A stretch of DNA of 64,000 nucleotides from Mya arenaria (GCF_026914265.1 NC_069123.1:31768178-31832177), one strand, 5' to 3'; shown: positions 10,282 through 24,375, numbered from the stretch's first letter. Notes: generated by a model from the letters alone, not told the origin. A program made the numbers and translations.

Positions 10282-13200
10282 ATGTTCTCTTTTCACTATC
10301 ATCTGGTCACATTTGGATTGTGTCTAATTTTCCTGAATTGCATTTTTAACCTCCTTTGTGGTGCCAATGTTTGGTCTGGCGATATCCGTCCAGTGGAGAT
10401 ATATTCTTCAATGGCTAAGATACAAGAACACTTACTTGAGACTCGTGGTGCAATGATAAAGGTTCTACCAGTGCTGAAACTCAAGATTCAGGAACAACAT
10501 ACAAGGCTGGACATTATAAAGGGGTAATAGACGTGAATATCAGTTTTCGCTACGCTCACTCCGCCAATTCTTAATCATTCAGATTTTACTTCATGTCATC
10601 TAACTATTTCAAATAAATGATGAGGTGTATGCTGTTGTATAATAATATAATGAATATATGCCGCAGATGTGGACGGATGTTGTTTATCTGTAGCCCGCAA
10701 GAACAGCGCGCTGACAAACGAAACTCTTTGAGGTGTTAAAACTGACTGTCAGAAGCCGCCTGAGTGTGACGGTCCAAATTGACTGTTTCTTTGGTGCAAT
10801 TGGCATGTTGTTCGTGTGATTGTGTTTTGTTTAAGTGATTGACAAGCACTTTTATTTAAAAACAATAAAAGCATAGACAATCAATATATATCGTCTTCTA
10901 AATTCAAGGTATGTAAAGCACCTGTCCGAGTTGTCTGGTGAGGAGATTCGACAACCAAATTTCACAGTTCACCATCCTCTGAACGCTTACCGCTTCATTC
11001 GGAACCATTCGATCATCTTCAACGAGACGGCCACAAAACTTGTCTCTGAAATCAAGCTATTTGAAAAAGGTAATAATTGAATATGAAAAAGTAATAATGT
11101 CTGAATGCAAATGAAAAAGGTACATTAATTCGATTGATAGAATATAATGCAAAAGTCATAAAAAATATCTAAAATTTTACGAACTACTTTTTCTGATGTA
11201 CCGGCATAAATCCGAGGTTCAATGTTTTCGATGGACAATGGCAGAGGAGATTTGAATGCTAGAATGAATTTGTTTGTCCTCATTAATTTGTTATTTTATC
11301 AATGTTCTTATGGTTAATAAAGAAAGTGGTCGCCGAAATCTAGACAACCAATGCCAATTAAATGAAGCAAAATCAATTGACATATTCTAATAAATGTTAT
11401 ATATTTTATTAAAGAAAAGGTCGAAATTCAAAAGATGATGAACGATTTGCCTCAACTGCCCAAGTCTGAGTATGAGGGTGTCGTTCGAGTAAGTACGTTT
11501 AAGAATACCTTTGAAATATGATTTTCCGAATAGAGTTGGGTCAGCACACATGGCCGTCTGGTAAATGAATGTTCTGTTCTGTTTTGTTTATTCAATATCA
11601 ATGTTCGTTTAAACTATTAGACAAATAATGATTATGGTTATTGAAGAATTTTTCGTAATTTTTTATGCAAGTATTCTTTGTCGATTACACTTCTAATCTA
11701 AAAGCAGTGGCTTTAATCAAAAACGTCTTTATCAAAGGGTATAACAACTCTTCAAACGGTCTACGACTTAAAGACATCCGATATTGCGAATGGAAAAGTC
11801 AGGAATAATACGTCAGGGATAAAACTTACTGGTGAGTATATTTGTAGCATTTTTCGAAACTTCATCGATTTAAATGAATGTTTTTCTTAAGGAAACGTTT
11901 AAGATAAATAGTAATTGCTTGAAGCACTTTCCTGAGGCGGTGATCGATTTCGCAATTTTATAGCAAAATGTAGCTTACAAAAATCAATATTGTAGTTTGC
12001 TTTTACTATATAGCCACTGAACAAACCTACCTATTACTTATATTGTAGGTCATATAGATATAACTTATTAAAGGGTCTCGCTCCTGTTTTGGGACCAAAT
12101 ATTAGTTTTCCCGGTAATTATCTAAAAACACTTATTTTATCATTATTTAACACAATGATATCGTAATTGCAGAAAAAATACATTTAAAGTAGTTTAGTTG
12201 GGTACGAACCAAATAAAGGCAACAAAAAATAGAAAACCGACGCCTTATCCATTTGACCACAAGGACCAATACAATAGCACATGGATATTTTTACCTTTTA
12301 ACAATACATTGATAACATCACTTGAAAATGCCAATCAACCAATAAAGCGATAATGAAATCGCCCAATGCCGTTAATAACGCGATTGAGAATTGTGGTCTT
12401 CAAAGAAGATATTTGAGCAAATATTAACATTTGCTGATGGGTTCCAGCTGCCAGTATCTTAGTTTAACACTCCTTATGATTGCCAAATTTTATTTCGTAA
12501 ATAGAAAGTGCATTTTACAAATCATGAGCGAGTCCCTTTAAGCCTAAAATTCACGAGAGGGTGATGCCAAACATTTCCTTAAGCTAGTATGGGTAAAAAA
12601 TAATAATATCTCATCAAAATTTTAATTTTGTGCCATGATCATCGATGAACTTTAAATTTTGCTTTTAAGATAGTAACCTTCCATTTTATATTACCCTGTA
12701 GCAAAAGAGTGTTCGGATATCGCTGTTGAGTGTTTCAAAAATGACAAGCGATACCTTGGTCACGAGTGGGTAGGGCAGGCTTCCAATACATGTCTGACGG
12801 AGGGAAATACCACGACAACTCTGACCAGGATCTACATGGCAGCGGCAAAAGCGGCGGCTGGGGTATGAAATCAAAGCCCTGAAAGTGCTATGGGATGGTA
12901 CTGGTGGTGGAGTTTTAAAAACAGGCATCATGTAGAATACAATTGCAACAAGCCAAAAATACGGTTATACAAATGCTGTAATATACACTCTTAATGTGAC
13001 TGATGTTGAGCAAGAGTAACGCGGTGAAAAGTGACACTAGTTTCTTTTTTTTTAATAAAACACACAATGACCGAGCAAAATATAATCTTGCCGCGACAGC
13101 CACTGCCACTTGATGTAACAGCCGCCATGTATTCACATACTTGCTGGACAAACGCTTTTCGGTTATAAATGGCTTTCCCTAGATATTTATGGTATAAATA

Positions 13201-16200
13201 AAAAAAATCCTAAACGTGTATCTGAAACACGTATATAACCACTTGCAACTGGCGCTTCCTTTGGCGATTACCATGCATTGCGTTCTCTACAATTATGTAA
13301 AACAGTAGTAAAAACTAGCACTTACTGCATCATTATAATGGTCGTGTACCATGTTTAAAAGTGTTTTCGTTTATACATTAACTCCCATATCAAAATGATA
13401 ACAGGTAGGCAGAGCTTAACCGTGCTATAAGCATCGTACGGAATACATTACACCACTGTACACTTACACAGACGCCATTTATTGAACGCCGCCTTGGATA
13501 TCATGGTACAACACATTGAGGTCACCCACTTCCCTCGTACAGCTCGGATAGCAAGTGTAGTAAATACTCTTAGCTAAATGGCACACTGAGCACATGGCGA
13601 TCCGAGTCACACTTTGTTATAGTTACAACAACAACAATCCGAGTGATTGAAATAATACACGAGCGCTTTAGCACGGGTGTATTATTTCAATCTCGAGGGT
13701 TGTGGGTCAAGTTACTGTTTTGTACCATGTTGTCAAGGATAACCTAAACATATTTCGTGCCTACAAGTGAATAGCGTTTTACTTAATCCGCACGATAGTT
13801 ATAGCACGGTAAAACTCCGCTTACTTATTACCGTTCCGAGTAAATGTTTATATGATCACGAAGAAAACACATTGTTTAAGGGAAAGTCCACATTATGCCA
13901 ACAAAGCAATTCAACTACAATGCAAATGTATCATGAACAGGCATTAATTCTTGATAGTTTTGTATATATTTATATATCTATGAAATGTCATGCTTTCAAT
14001 TTTGGACAATTTCATAATTTTGTAGTTCTGTACATTGTATATACATGTACGAACATTACGGTCTGGAATCTATTATCATACACTAGGTCAACCAAACCGA
14101 CGTGGCGGCGTTCTATTATAACGAAGTCGTAAAGGTTCGAGGTGAGTAGACTTTTAAGTCTTGAATAGTTCAGAACACACCTTAGAAATATGAGCTTATG
14201 GTTTTCAACCAGACACCCACCATAGAGCTTCATTCTTTCATTACATAGAGTAGGATAAGTTTTGCTCTATGGTGTCAACCAGCATACATATTTTAAATCC
14301 GAGCGCATTCGATACATTATAGCATGTAAAATTATCATTCTTTTGCATGATTTTGCTCTCTTTAAAACCAGATAACATAGACAAGTTTTGTTTTCTGGTG
14401 AACACTGCATTGATATCCGAGCACATTCGATACATAAAAGCATGTCAAATCATATTAAAATATTCTATAAATTACATAATTTTGCTCTCTCTGGAACAAG
14501 ATAGCAGGTATCATCGTCTTAAGCTAAAGGAGTACCTACAGAAGACAGAAGGGACACCAATCTATGACCTTCCTCAAGACTACATTGAATCACCAGTTAA
14601 GGACATAAACGAACGTCTACATAGTGAACTCTGCAAAGGACAGCGTGTGAACCATGTAAGTAGCATTTATATGTTGAAAAATTAGTTTGATTATATCAAT
14701 AACGTGAGGTTAATGCTTAAATGTATTCATCGACATTCAAGTCTCCCTTTACTAGTTTATAAGGTACTTGGTACCATCTGGCTAAAATGTTTTAGTACTC
14801 CTTCTAGACCCAACCAATTAATAACGTATAACTGCATCAGTATTTTCTGTAGCATAGCGTAGTTTCCGACAATAAGATTTCTAGGCGTACATAGATTGTA
14901 TGTTTTTTTAACTGGCAATAATCCATAAAGTGTGTACCAGCATCAAAATATACATCAAAAGTTAGCGGAGGACAAGAAGTTTGGCCACCTTCTGGCATAA
15001 ATCACGTGGTAATGCGTGGTAATGTCCCATGTATACATTGGCATTTCTTTTATATACTCGTTTAAATATCATTATGTTTAAAAGTTAGGACATAACTATT
15101 TATATTCTTTTTATTCTGTTTGTTAGTTAATTCAATTAATCCATCAACTGTTTCAAATGGTTATTTTTTGAATAATAATCGGCTTAGAACGTTTGGCCAT
15201 TAAACAAATGCGAAAATATAAGCTTTTATATAACTTAATCAACAAAGGCACGTGCAAAAGAACTACACTGACAGTGGTTATGTCTAAATAAAAGTGCCTC
15301 TTATAAATTGCAGTTACTCACACTACCTAAGCCCTGGCGTCCTCTCGAATGTCGACTAGAAACAAGGGGCCATCCACTGCTTCTCCTGCAGCCTATCAAA
15401 ATGGAGGAAAAGAGTCTAGACCCATATATTGTTGTCGCCCACGACATGATAAGCCCGGAAGAAAGCGATCGGACCAGAAAGATAGCGTTTCCGAGAGTAT
15501 GAGAGTATTCAATTATGAAAACATAAAAACAAAATGATAACAATTATGCAGGGTTGAGGGGCCTAATTTGGTTTGATGCAAACATTAAGTGAAAATGTTC
15601 GGTTGCAAACAAAATGGCGCACTTCTAAAAAAAATGTACCGATTCTGGTACAATCTTTTGCCGGGCAAGTGGACTTCTTCTTTATATTTTGAAAACAATG
15701 AATGCGTCCAGTATGTGGTGAAAATCCTATTATTCGATCGGCAGACATGGAGACAGATACAGTTCGTGATAGACAACGCATGGCACAATCTGACAGATTA
15801 GTTCTGGGACATAATTAAGACAATGATATTTTGACTCACTCTTCTTTACAACCAAATCAATCTTCGTTGTTTTGCATGGTTTTATTATATTTCCTTTTCT
15901 ACTCTATAAATATTTCTTAACTTTATTTGTAGTGCATGCACCTTTATTTATAAAACCGATTTATAAAATCAAATGAAACAATGACCAATCAAACCTCGGT
16001 TAATATTAATTTTACACCTAACTTTTTACTAGCTGCAGCGTGCGATGGTTGGTCGGGGCAAAAGAAACGTGCACAAACGGCGGACAAGTCAAAAGTAAAC
16101 CTTTTATCACTTTTACATATCTAGAAAGGTATGGAAAATACGCTCACTCCGCCCATTCTTGATCATTAAGATCTTACTTCATGCCATCTTACTATTACTT

Positions 16201-18658
16201 AGTATATTCTAGGTTGTAAACTTTTGAATCGTTACAGCTCTATAAGTTTAATGAATATACTTGTGAATTGCTGTATTTCTCAAACAACTATTTCAGCTGA
16301 ACTTGCTTATATTTGAAGTAAATATGTGAGCACGTCATCAAATATTTCACGTTTGAAGGTTAACAACGATGTCGTTGTAACGTTGTTAACTTTAACAAAG
16401 TTCTGAACAATCGGGCTATCGTCCATATTCCAACACTGACACTGACAAAAACACAAGATCGATGTGGGGTTTTTTCAGTATATTTCTACAAAAATCAGAA
16501 TATGACACGAACACAACGTTTATCGCAAGAGTGGAAGCATTTACCGGAATGAAAAGGATGTCATACGAAAAATACCAAGTATGTTCAATTCCTACTCAAG
16601 GAATATTTTTTTCCGAATAAGGTCCGACGAAATACTTGCTCCCAAATTGCCTGGAAAAAGATATGATTCTTTTATATACAACTCGTTCATTTTCACGATC
16701 CGCAATTGCTGAGGAAAGCATACACCAAATATACTGAATATGTATACAGTCGAACCCCGTTGGCTTGAACTCGCTTGGCTCGAATTCCTCGTTGGCTCGA
16801 ACCAGATGCATGGGACCGGTTTCTTTATTTTGAAGGTTAACAATCCCGCTTGGCTCGAATTTTCCGAGGCTCGAGGTATTTTCGCCGGTCCCTGGGAGTT
16901 CGAGCCAACGGGGTTCGACTGTATAAATAGATATATATGATAAAACTCTTCATTTCTGCGAATCTAATTGGTTGAGTAATTAGTGTTCTAACTATAATTC
17001 AATGGTTTTTAAGATCGGAAACTACGGAGTCGGTGGAGAATATTACTTACACCACGACTACTTCCCAAAAATAAACGCGGTATGTATGCAATGAGAAAAA
17101 CAATTACATGTGTATGATACAATGGCAGACATACTGATCACATTAAATTTACAATATTGTTCTAGTATTTTTTTTAGTTTAACTTGTGTCTATGTGTTAG
17201 TAAAAAGCATACCCAATGTGCTGTGGTATGAAATTAATTATGTTTATGTTGATTAGGTCATATTGATATAAAGTGTTCTATTTCTTTGTATTTTACTCGT
17301 ATAAAGCATATCCGATGTGCTCTGGAATAATACTACATGTAATTGGCGTGTTTTTAGATCAGGTATACATCCCGCATTATTATAGTGTTGTTAAGTTTTG
17401 TATGTTAATTGTAGTAGTGTTTTTGTAATATTCAATTTTGTAAAACATTTTTTTCATAATTACCTACCAACAAGATATAACGTAGCTTTATGCTAAATGT
17501 ATGTTTTATGTTTTAGTCAAGCAAGGAACCGCATAAATCCGATCAACGAATAGCGACTTTCATGGTGTATGTAAGTAAACTCGTATACCTATACAAAATA
17601 CAAAGTATATGATCTATGTCTTCGGATAGTAGGAAATGTCGCTACTCACTAGCACCCCCCATCCCATAACATTCTCTTCGTGGACATGCAATTACAAAAA
17701 TGATATGATAATATTGCGTCAAATTGTATGCAAACTTAACGCCCTTTCGGAATACACGTCGTAGAAATTGTGACCCAGCCCTGTGCTCGCTGGCGTTTGA
17801 TTTGGGGCTGAGAGCGGGCCATTATTTTCTTTAAAAAAGAGAAAAATATCAAAGTGATATTTGCACGGTTTGAAACAGTGCAATATCAACTTTATTTCAC
17901 TGATAAATATATATGAACCACAAGAAAGCATATAATGAAGAACAGTAAATTTTCAGCTGTCAGACGTACAAGCCGGGGGTGCCACCGTGTTTCCGCATGC
18001 CGGGATAAGCGTCTTTCCAAAAAAGGTTGTGATGAAAGTTTGGTAAACGACCTTACCGACTGTCCGTTTAACTAGTAATGTTATTCAATATGAGAAATTG
18101 TAAATTTAAATGAATTTCAGTAATTTTAACTCACAGTTATACTAATAATTACAAGTTACGAATGTTATCGTTTTTTCCGTTGTTAAGTTCAAGATAAATT
18201 TGTACATGTGCAATTCAGTTCAGTTCAAGACTTTTTTTATAGTATTATTTATATTTGCACAGCCAAGTTTCCGCAGTTCATTTGTGGCAAAAAGGGAAAA
18301 GGAAGAGTAACTCCGAAATGGTTGAAAATGTCTGGCAGATATAGATTTTGCCAGACGGATTTATTTTTTTAAGTTTTAAATTAGGAAAAAGGTTTGTAGA
18401 GTTTAAAAAGCGATCACAAAGTTGGAGGCTTATAAAGTATGATTTTTTCGATATGTCGCATACTTATTTTATTTCCAGGGCAACGCTCTTTTTTGGTACA
18501 ACTTGTTCAACAATGGAACGGAACATCCAAACACGCGACACTCCGCGTGCCCGGTGTTGCTAGGCGACAAGTGGGTGGGGAACTTGTGGATACGGCGCCA
18601 CGGTCAAGAGTTCACGAAACCGTGTGGCCTTGACCGATACAAGAGCGATTGGAGTTAA
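10282..18658 (+). CDS. P4HA: Collagen prolyl 4-hydroxylase subunit alpha (P4HA-like), 14 exons, 551 aa
   Basis: It hydroxylates prolines in procollagen in the ER lumen using Fe(II), 2-oxoglutarate, O2 and ascorbate, as alpha subunit with PDI as beta. Exons: 10282-10523, 10909-11069, 11415-11488, 11738-11831, 12702-12862, 14087-14141, 14501-14655, 15314-15496, 16033-16094, 16479-16578, 17014-17079, 17517-17570, 17957-18025, 18479-18658; all phases join. The start is the ATG giving a signal peptide (about residues 1-28). The N-terminal helical and peptide-binding region is encoded by exons 1-6. The dioxygenase core has IGNYGVGGEYYLHHDY with the iron-binding HxD, then RIATFMVYLSDVQAGGATVF, then the distal His in NTRHSACPVL and the 2-oxoglutarate Lys in GDKWVG. 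At least seven N-glycosylation sequons are visible. The length is near the family norm (about 535). It appears intact. P4HA1/2/3 subtype cannot be assigned. Confidence 0.96.
13643..13691. repeat. Small foldback (hairpin) repeat in P4HA intron 5
   Basis: GATTGAAATAATACAC is followed about 17 bp later by its exact reverse complement GTGTATTATTTCAATC. This makes a hairpin with a 16-bp stem, typical of a tiny MITE relic. It lies in the intron between exons ending 12862 and starting 14087. Confidence 0.7.
14250..14500 (+). repeat. Tandem duplication of the P4HA intron 6 splice-acceptor region
   Basis: A block of about 115-120 bp (TTTTGCTCT..., then CGAGCGCATTCGATACAT, then AGCATGT) occurs at about 14255-14365 and again at about 14375-14490. 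A third TTTTGCTCTCTC start runs straight into the true acceptor (GGAACAAG|ATAGCAGG) of exon 7. The upstream copy carries a look-alike acceptor, CTCTTTAAAACCAG|ATAACA, at about 14372. Confidence 0.7.
16746..16921. mobile_element. CAGTCGAACCCC pogo/Tc1-type MITE in P4HA intron 10
   Basis: A 176-bp element flanked by TA on both sides with inverted ends CAGTCGAACCCCGTTGGC and GCCAACGGGGTTCGACTG. CAGTCGAAC ends and TA targets are typical of Tc1/mariner-pogo MITEs. A second copy sits at 63033-63207. No coding capacity. Confidence 0.8.
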
Positions 18659-18892
18659 AAAGCTTGTTTGGCTAGTCATAGTTTGAAGACAGTATATCTG
18701 ACTAAGTATATATATGTATTGTCTCTTCAAAGAATGTTTTGTCCTCCGAATATGGGGCAAAGGTCCCATTATTTGGACGGTATTCTAATGGTATTTTCGT
18801 GACCCTTTGCTGTATATCAGTACATGTAATATACCATTTTTCTTGGTCGTCATTCTATTACATGCACTCTTTCAATGGAAAGTACATACAAT

Positions 18893-18898
18893 AATAAA
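18893..18898 (+). terminator. Candidate P4HA polyadenylation signal
   Basis: AATAAA lies 234 nt downstream of the P4HA stop codon, the first well-placed canonical hexamer after the coding sequence. Confidence 0.45.
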
Positions 18899-19350
18899 TC
18901 TGGATAACTAATTGGATGCTAATTTGGACCATGAGCTTAAATCATATTTTATTATTTTATATACTTTTTATTTCATTTTGCATTGAGATATATTTCAAGT
19001 TATTATTTTCAATGAACTAACCACGTGCTAAGATCGATCAAGGGAATTTGATAACCAATAAACATGTATGTTTGAATGTATTACTTTAAAGTTCTCGCTT
19101 TTTGTACAAGTTCTCATTACCATCATGTTGATGAAAAACTGACATTATTAGTGCTTTTGTTTTCCTAAAACATAATATATATCAAGGAGGTTAAAACGGG
19201 GAACATGTATAGCATAATTAAAAATTGGTAAATCTATATTGGCATTAACTTATTTGGAATAAAATGAAGCTTTTGATTGTGCAAAAGACTTAGTCCCTGT
19301 TGCCATTAACCTCGTTTTTAATTTTAAATAAGATGACCGAGATTATAAGT

Positions 19351-19495
19351 ATCTTCCATGGCCAACAGTGTAAGCTAGGTTCATTCCGACCCGAGCGTAG
19401 GGTGTTTTGCGGAAACGAGGTTTACCGAGTTTCCGCAAAACACCCTGCGCGAGGCTCGGGATGAACCTAGCTTACACGAGCGGCTATGGTAGATG
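19351..19495. repeat. Foldback element with long near-perfect arms
   Basis: The left arm (GTGTAAGCTAGGTTCAT, then CCGACCCGAG, then GGGTGTTTTGCGGAAAC) is mirrored by the right arm (GTTTCCGCAAAACACCC, CTCGGGATGAACCTAGC, TTACACGAGCGGCTATGG). The arms are about 60 bp with a loop of around 10-15 bp. It lies in intergenic DNA, is more GC-rich than its flanks and has no coding capacity. Confidence 0.8.
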
Positions 19496-20628
19496 CTTTT
19501 TCTCCCACCTCAGTTAAACAAAATTAAGTAAAAATGTATTTTTTGCTGGAACTCTTTTTTGCCTAGTGAAAATAATTGCGTATGGATATGCGATAATTCA
19601 TGGTTGTCAGTGATTCAGATTATGTTAAATAGTCAAATAGTTCTAAGGAGAGTGAAGCATTATTTCTTGAAAGGTGCGTGAAAACTGTTTTAATGGTGAC
19701 ATTTGAAGCGAGAAATTATTAATAGTCTGGGTTCCAAGGCAGAAAAATGTGAAAATCAAGGAAATTTACTGCACCCCTCTGCTATACAAAATAATTTGGT
19801 ATCAAATTGTAGGTTAAAGTCTGTAGATTATGAAAAGTGTGTTTGGCCACTTGGCGGCTCTTGCGAAAAGGAAATATCCAAGATGGCGCCCAAGATGGCC
19901 GCCATTAATTGCCATTTCAGTAAAAATACTATGTTCGAATATAGCTATTTTCATTAAATAAATAAGAAAAAATATTCACATGGATATTACTTTTCTCATA
20001 ATGTACTTCAAATTGACATATAACCTTAAATAAGTCAAGGTCATTGTCAAGGTCATTTTCAAGGTCAAAGTATAAAAAATGCCCTAAAATTCTATTTTAC
20101 CTGTTTACTTTTCTTTTTTTAATTCATTTATGTTAAGTGTGTGTCAAAAAGTGCTGGCAGAATTGTAAATTGTATGTTCCTTCATTTAAAACAATATTTT
20201 AGGATATAGCTTTTATATTTTTTGAAAACGCCAAGGGTTCATACTATAATAGCATGCCAAAGGTGGTCGCAAGATTGCTATTGCTGTAATGGTCTTATAG
20301 CAAACTGTGGTAGTGTTAAACTGAAAGTCTGTCTAAATGCATGGCTTGTATCTTTTAAATAATATGCTTTATGTTGACATATCCAACTGACCTCTCCCAT
20401 GTCAAGTTTAAGCTTATTTCAGCCATTTCAAGGTCATGGTCATTTCAAGGTCAAGATATGCAAAATAACTCAAAATATGTTTTTTTCTATATATTTTTTT
20501 TCCATTTTCATTTCAATTTACGTTTAGTATGTGTCTTAAGGCATAGACAGAATTGTAAATTATATGTTCCCTCATTTAAAACAATTGTTTAGGGTATAGC
20601 TTTTTTATATTTTTGAAACCGCCAACGG

Positions 20629-20930
20629 CTTGCTTCCGGAGTTCCCTTAAAAGTCATGGATGACTTTAGCAACCACCTCGTGTCTTCAATTCCTTGGCAA
20701 CAGCTTGCTTCCGGAGTTCCCTTAAAATCATGGATCACCTTAGCAACCACCTTTTGTCTTAAATTCCTTGGCAACAGCTTGCTTCCGAAGTTCCCTTTAC
20801 AATCATAGATCACCTAAGCAACCACCTCTTGTCTCAAATTCCAGGGTACCAGCTTGCTTTCATAGCTCCCTTAACAATCATGGATCACCTTAGCAACCAC
20901 CTAGCTCTTGTCTTCAATTCCTTGATAACA
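20629..20930 (+). repeat. 75-bp tandem repeat, about 4 units
   Basis: Units start with CTTGCTTCCGGAGTTCCC near 20629, 20704, 20778 and 20853 and carry ATCATGGATCACCTTAGC and AACCACCT. Spacing is 74-76 bp. The reverse-complement array lies at 25850-26130. Confidence 0.85.
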
Positions 20931-23644
20931 GCTTGTTGTCCTAGTTTCTTGATGAACTCGGGCAACAGATATAGGGCCATATTGTTATATGAACTTTTTG
21001 AATGTAAAAGAGAAAAACTTGATGGGATATGATTGATACAAAAATCGTTATTAACATTTGTGTAAAACTCCAATGTTTTAACAAAACAATCAAACCATTT
21101 AATTGCGAAAAATAAAAAAGTACCATGTGGACTGAACCAAGATTTGGCTGCTGGTCAATACAATGATGTCCGCATGATCTTCTAATCCAGTCACTTAATC
21201 CGGAAACGCGTTAGCTTGCCACATATTATGACTTGAAATAAAAGCTTTGCTCTTTGTTCACGTACAATCGAACAGAACGTTGACCGGTTCTTAACGTTGT
21301 TATTGACGTCGTGAAATAAAGTTGGTACAATTTTAGCTTCAAATCTGGCAAAACACAGCTGGTTTCTAAAACGCTTATTGGCATCTTGCTGGGGGCATTC
21401 CTTATCGGTCATTTGTTGTGTTTATATTTCCAAAAATAAATCTGATTAACAACCCATGTAGTATTTACTAAGTATCGATCGGGAAAAGAACATAAGATCA
21501 CATGTTCTCCAACCTCAGATAAGTAGATCCAATAATTTAACCATGATAGAAATTCTTATCTTGCCCACGGGCGAAGATAAAATCCCCGTATGGAACTCCT
21601 TTTTAATGATCACCACAATGTAAGTAGCTCCCTTGTTGAAGACTGTCGTCTGTAGCATCATGAAAACCTTGTCTTGTGGCAATATTTAGAACGCTAATTA
21701 TAGTCCGGGTTCCAAGTCCTCATTTTTGAGAAAAAAGTGTCCGGCATGTTATACAAATTATTTTTATATGTCATGTTAGGAGAATGTCTATTGTTTATGA
21801 AAAGTGCCTTTGGCCACATGGCGGCTCCTGCGAATTCGCTAAATTCAAGATGGCGTTCAAAATGGCCGCCAAAATTTGTAATATGAGAAATAATCAAATA
21901 ATAGGTTGATAAGATATTTTGAAAGTAAATATTAAAACCAAATCACTTTTAAATATATACATACACTCATTACTGTTCAGATTCAAGCTTATTTAAATTT
22001 TTATATTTTAAAGGTCAATGTCATTTTAGAGGTCAAAATGTAAATTTTGAGAAAAATACACTATCGGACTGGCTTCTTTCTTTTATTATTTAAAAATTGT
22101 AATGTGTATCAAGCTTATATATATATACCAAAATGAATTGCTATGTATGTTCTTTCAATATTTTATTTTGAATGCACCCTATATGCTGTTACCATGGAGA
22201 TATTCAAAATGGCGTACAAACAGTCGCTATTCAGAATAAGCTAAAAATGATGAAAACAGATGGCTATTATAAATTGCTAATTTGGTAAAAATGTAATGTT
22301 TTAATATATGGAGATACATTCTCGTTGATATGACTCCTCTCATAATGTTCTTCAAATTGACATACAGCCTTAAATACTTCAAGGTCAAGGTCATTTTTTT
22401 ACAAGGTCAAATAATAAAATGTACCCGAAAAAATGATTTTTTCCTGCAATATTGTTGATTTTTTATAAAATTTATGTGTAGTTTGTGTCAAAAAGAGGCG
22501 GCAGAACTGCAATTTGTATCGTCCTTCATTTTAAACATATTAATTACGTAAAGGTTTTAAATTTTGTTGAATAGGTGCAGATTTTATACCATTACAGAGT
22601 GCCAAAGTTGTTGATATTGCTGTAAGAGTCTTAATAATAAGGCAAATTGTGCAAGTGTTACACTCTAAGTCTTAGTCAATAGTGTATCTTAATGCATGGA
22701 ATGCATCTATTTCATAATGTGTTTCATGTTACCATGTGTGAATGATCTCTTCAATGTCAAGGTCAAGTTCATTTCAAAGTCAAAATACAAATACGCAAAA
22801 TTCTTGTATCTTTAAGATATCGAGTCTATTGTATATTTTCTTCTCTTTTTAAAGTTTACTATTGCATGTTCATTTACAACGTGTGATTGCAAAACTAAAT
22901 ATCATGAATATATATATTCAATCAATATTAGGTCAGTTTTCAGAGAACAGTGTCAGAGTTTCTAAAAACATTTTGGTGCCATAGCAGTACACGTTTCATA
23001 ATGAAAGTGCATAAATTGGCGTTACCTTTACGTTTTCCAGTTAAATTTTTGACTATATACCTATGTCTTAAATCTAAATACAAGCAGTGTTTCTATTTCA
23101 TAATTATATGCTTAAAATTATAAATTAACTCACAGAACAGACCAAATAATGGTTATTATAAGGTCATAACACAAAATTGTACCTTGTTCGAGTGTTTTCT
23201 TTGTTTTCGTCTATAAAATAACTCCGAAATCTGAACGGTAACCATCTACACTAATTATCGAAATATATATAAGGTTGATGATACACTAATATATACCTTA
23301 CTCTTAGAGATTGCCGATCGATACATTAGTTTTATCGTTTCGAAGATATTTCAAGTTCAGTTTGGTTAAAAAATATTGCCAAATTCTGTATTTCTACTTC
23401 ATTTTATTTAATTTATACTAATGTGTAAAGAGAAATCAGTTCTTAATTGAAAGGTGGTCGAATGTTTTGAATAAAAATGTGGAATGAAGGGAAACTAGTC
23501 AAATACGAATTTTTTTTTATAGGATATACAAGTTAATTTAGAACAAAGAACAAACTTCAGATTTCATTGGACAAATATATTATATCATATAAATATGAAT
23601 CTCCTGTTATGCTGACTTAGAGCTGCACATGTTTGTTTTTATCT

Positions 23645-24375
23645 AAATGGGCTTTATGGTTTCCAAAATGTGGTTCATTTGACACTGAGTTGGCTTATTT
23701 TGAGCTGCCCATGGGTTTGGTTTGGATCTAAATGGGCTTTATGGTTTCCAAAATGTGGTCCATTTGACACAGAGAATGCTTACTCAGTGCTGCACATATT
23801 TGCCAAAATGTGGTCTAATGGGCACTGTGTATGCTTACTTAGAGCTTCAAATGGATTTGTTTGGATCTAAATGGGTTTTATGGTTGCCAAATGTGTATTT
23901 TTATGACACTGGGTAGGTTGAATGAGAGCTTCACATGGGTGTGACTGGTTCTGAATGGACTCAATGGTTTCTAAGTGTGGTCTATTTGACACTGAGTAGG
24001 CTTACTTAGAGCTCCACATGGGTTTGGTTTTATCTAAAAGGGCTCAATGGTCTCCAAAATGTGGTCTTAAGGGCACGGTGTATGCTTATTTAAAGCTTCA
24101 AATGGGTTTGCTTGGATCTATACGGGCTTTATGGTTTCCGAAATGGAGTCTATTTCACACTGGGCAAGCTTACTAAGTGCTGCACATGGGTTTGTTTTTA
24201 TCTAAACTGGCTTCATATTTGCCAAAATGTGGTCTAATGGGTACTGTGTAAGCTTATTTAGAGCTGCACATGGGTTTGTTTGGATCTAAACGGGCTTAAT
24301 GGTTGCCAAATGTGGTCTATTTGACACTGAGTAGGCTTAATTAGAGCTACACATGGGTATGTTTGGCTCTAAATA
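23645..24375 (+). repeat. 84-bp satellite-like tandem array, about 9 units
   Basis: Units carry AAATGGGCTTTATGG, CCAAAATGTGGTCT, TTTGACACTGAGTAGGC and AGAGCTGCACATGGG. Unit starts near 23645, 23729, 23869, 23953, 24037, 24120, 24203, 24287 and 24371 give a period of 83-84 bp. A partial unit near 23801 causes one longer step. Divergence between units is substantial. Confidence 0.88.

Noticed and set aside
16592..16940. Short frames around 16592-16940
   Set aside because: They fall in the pogo-type MITE and P4HA intron 10 and have no coding character.
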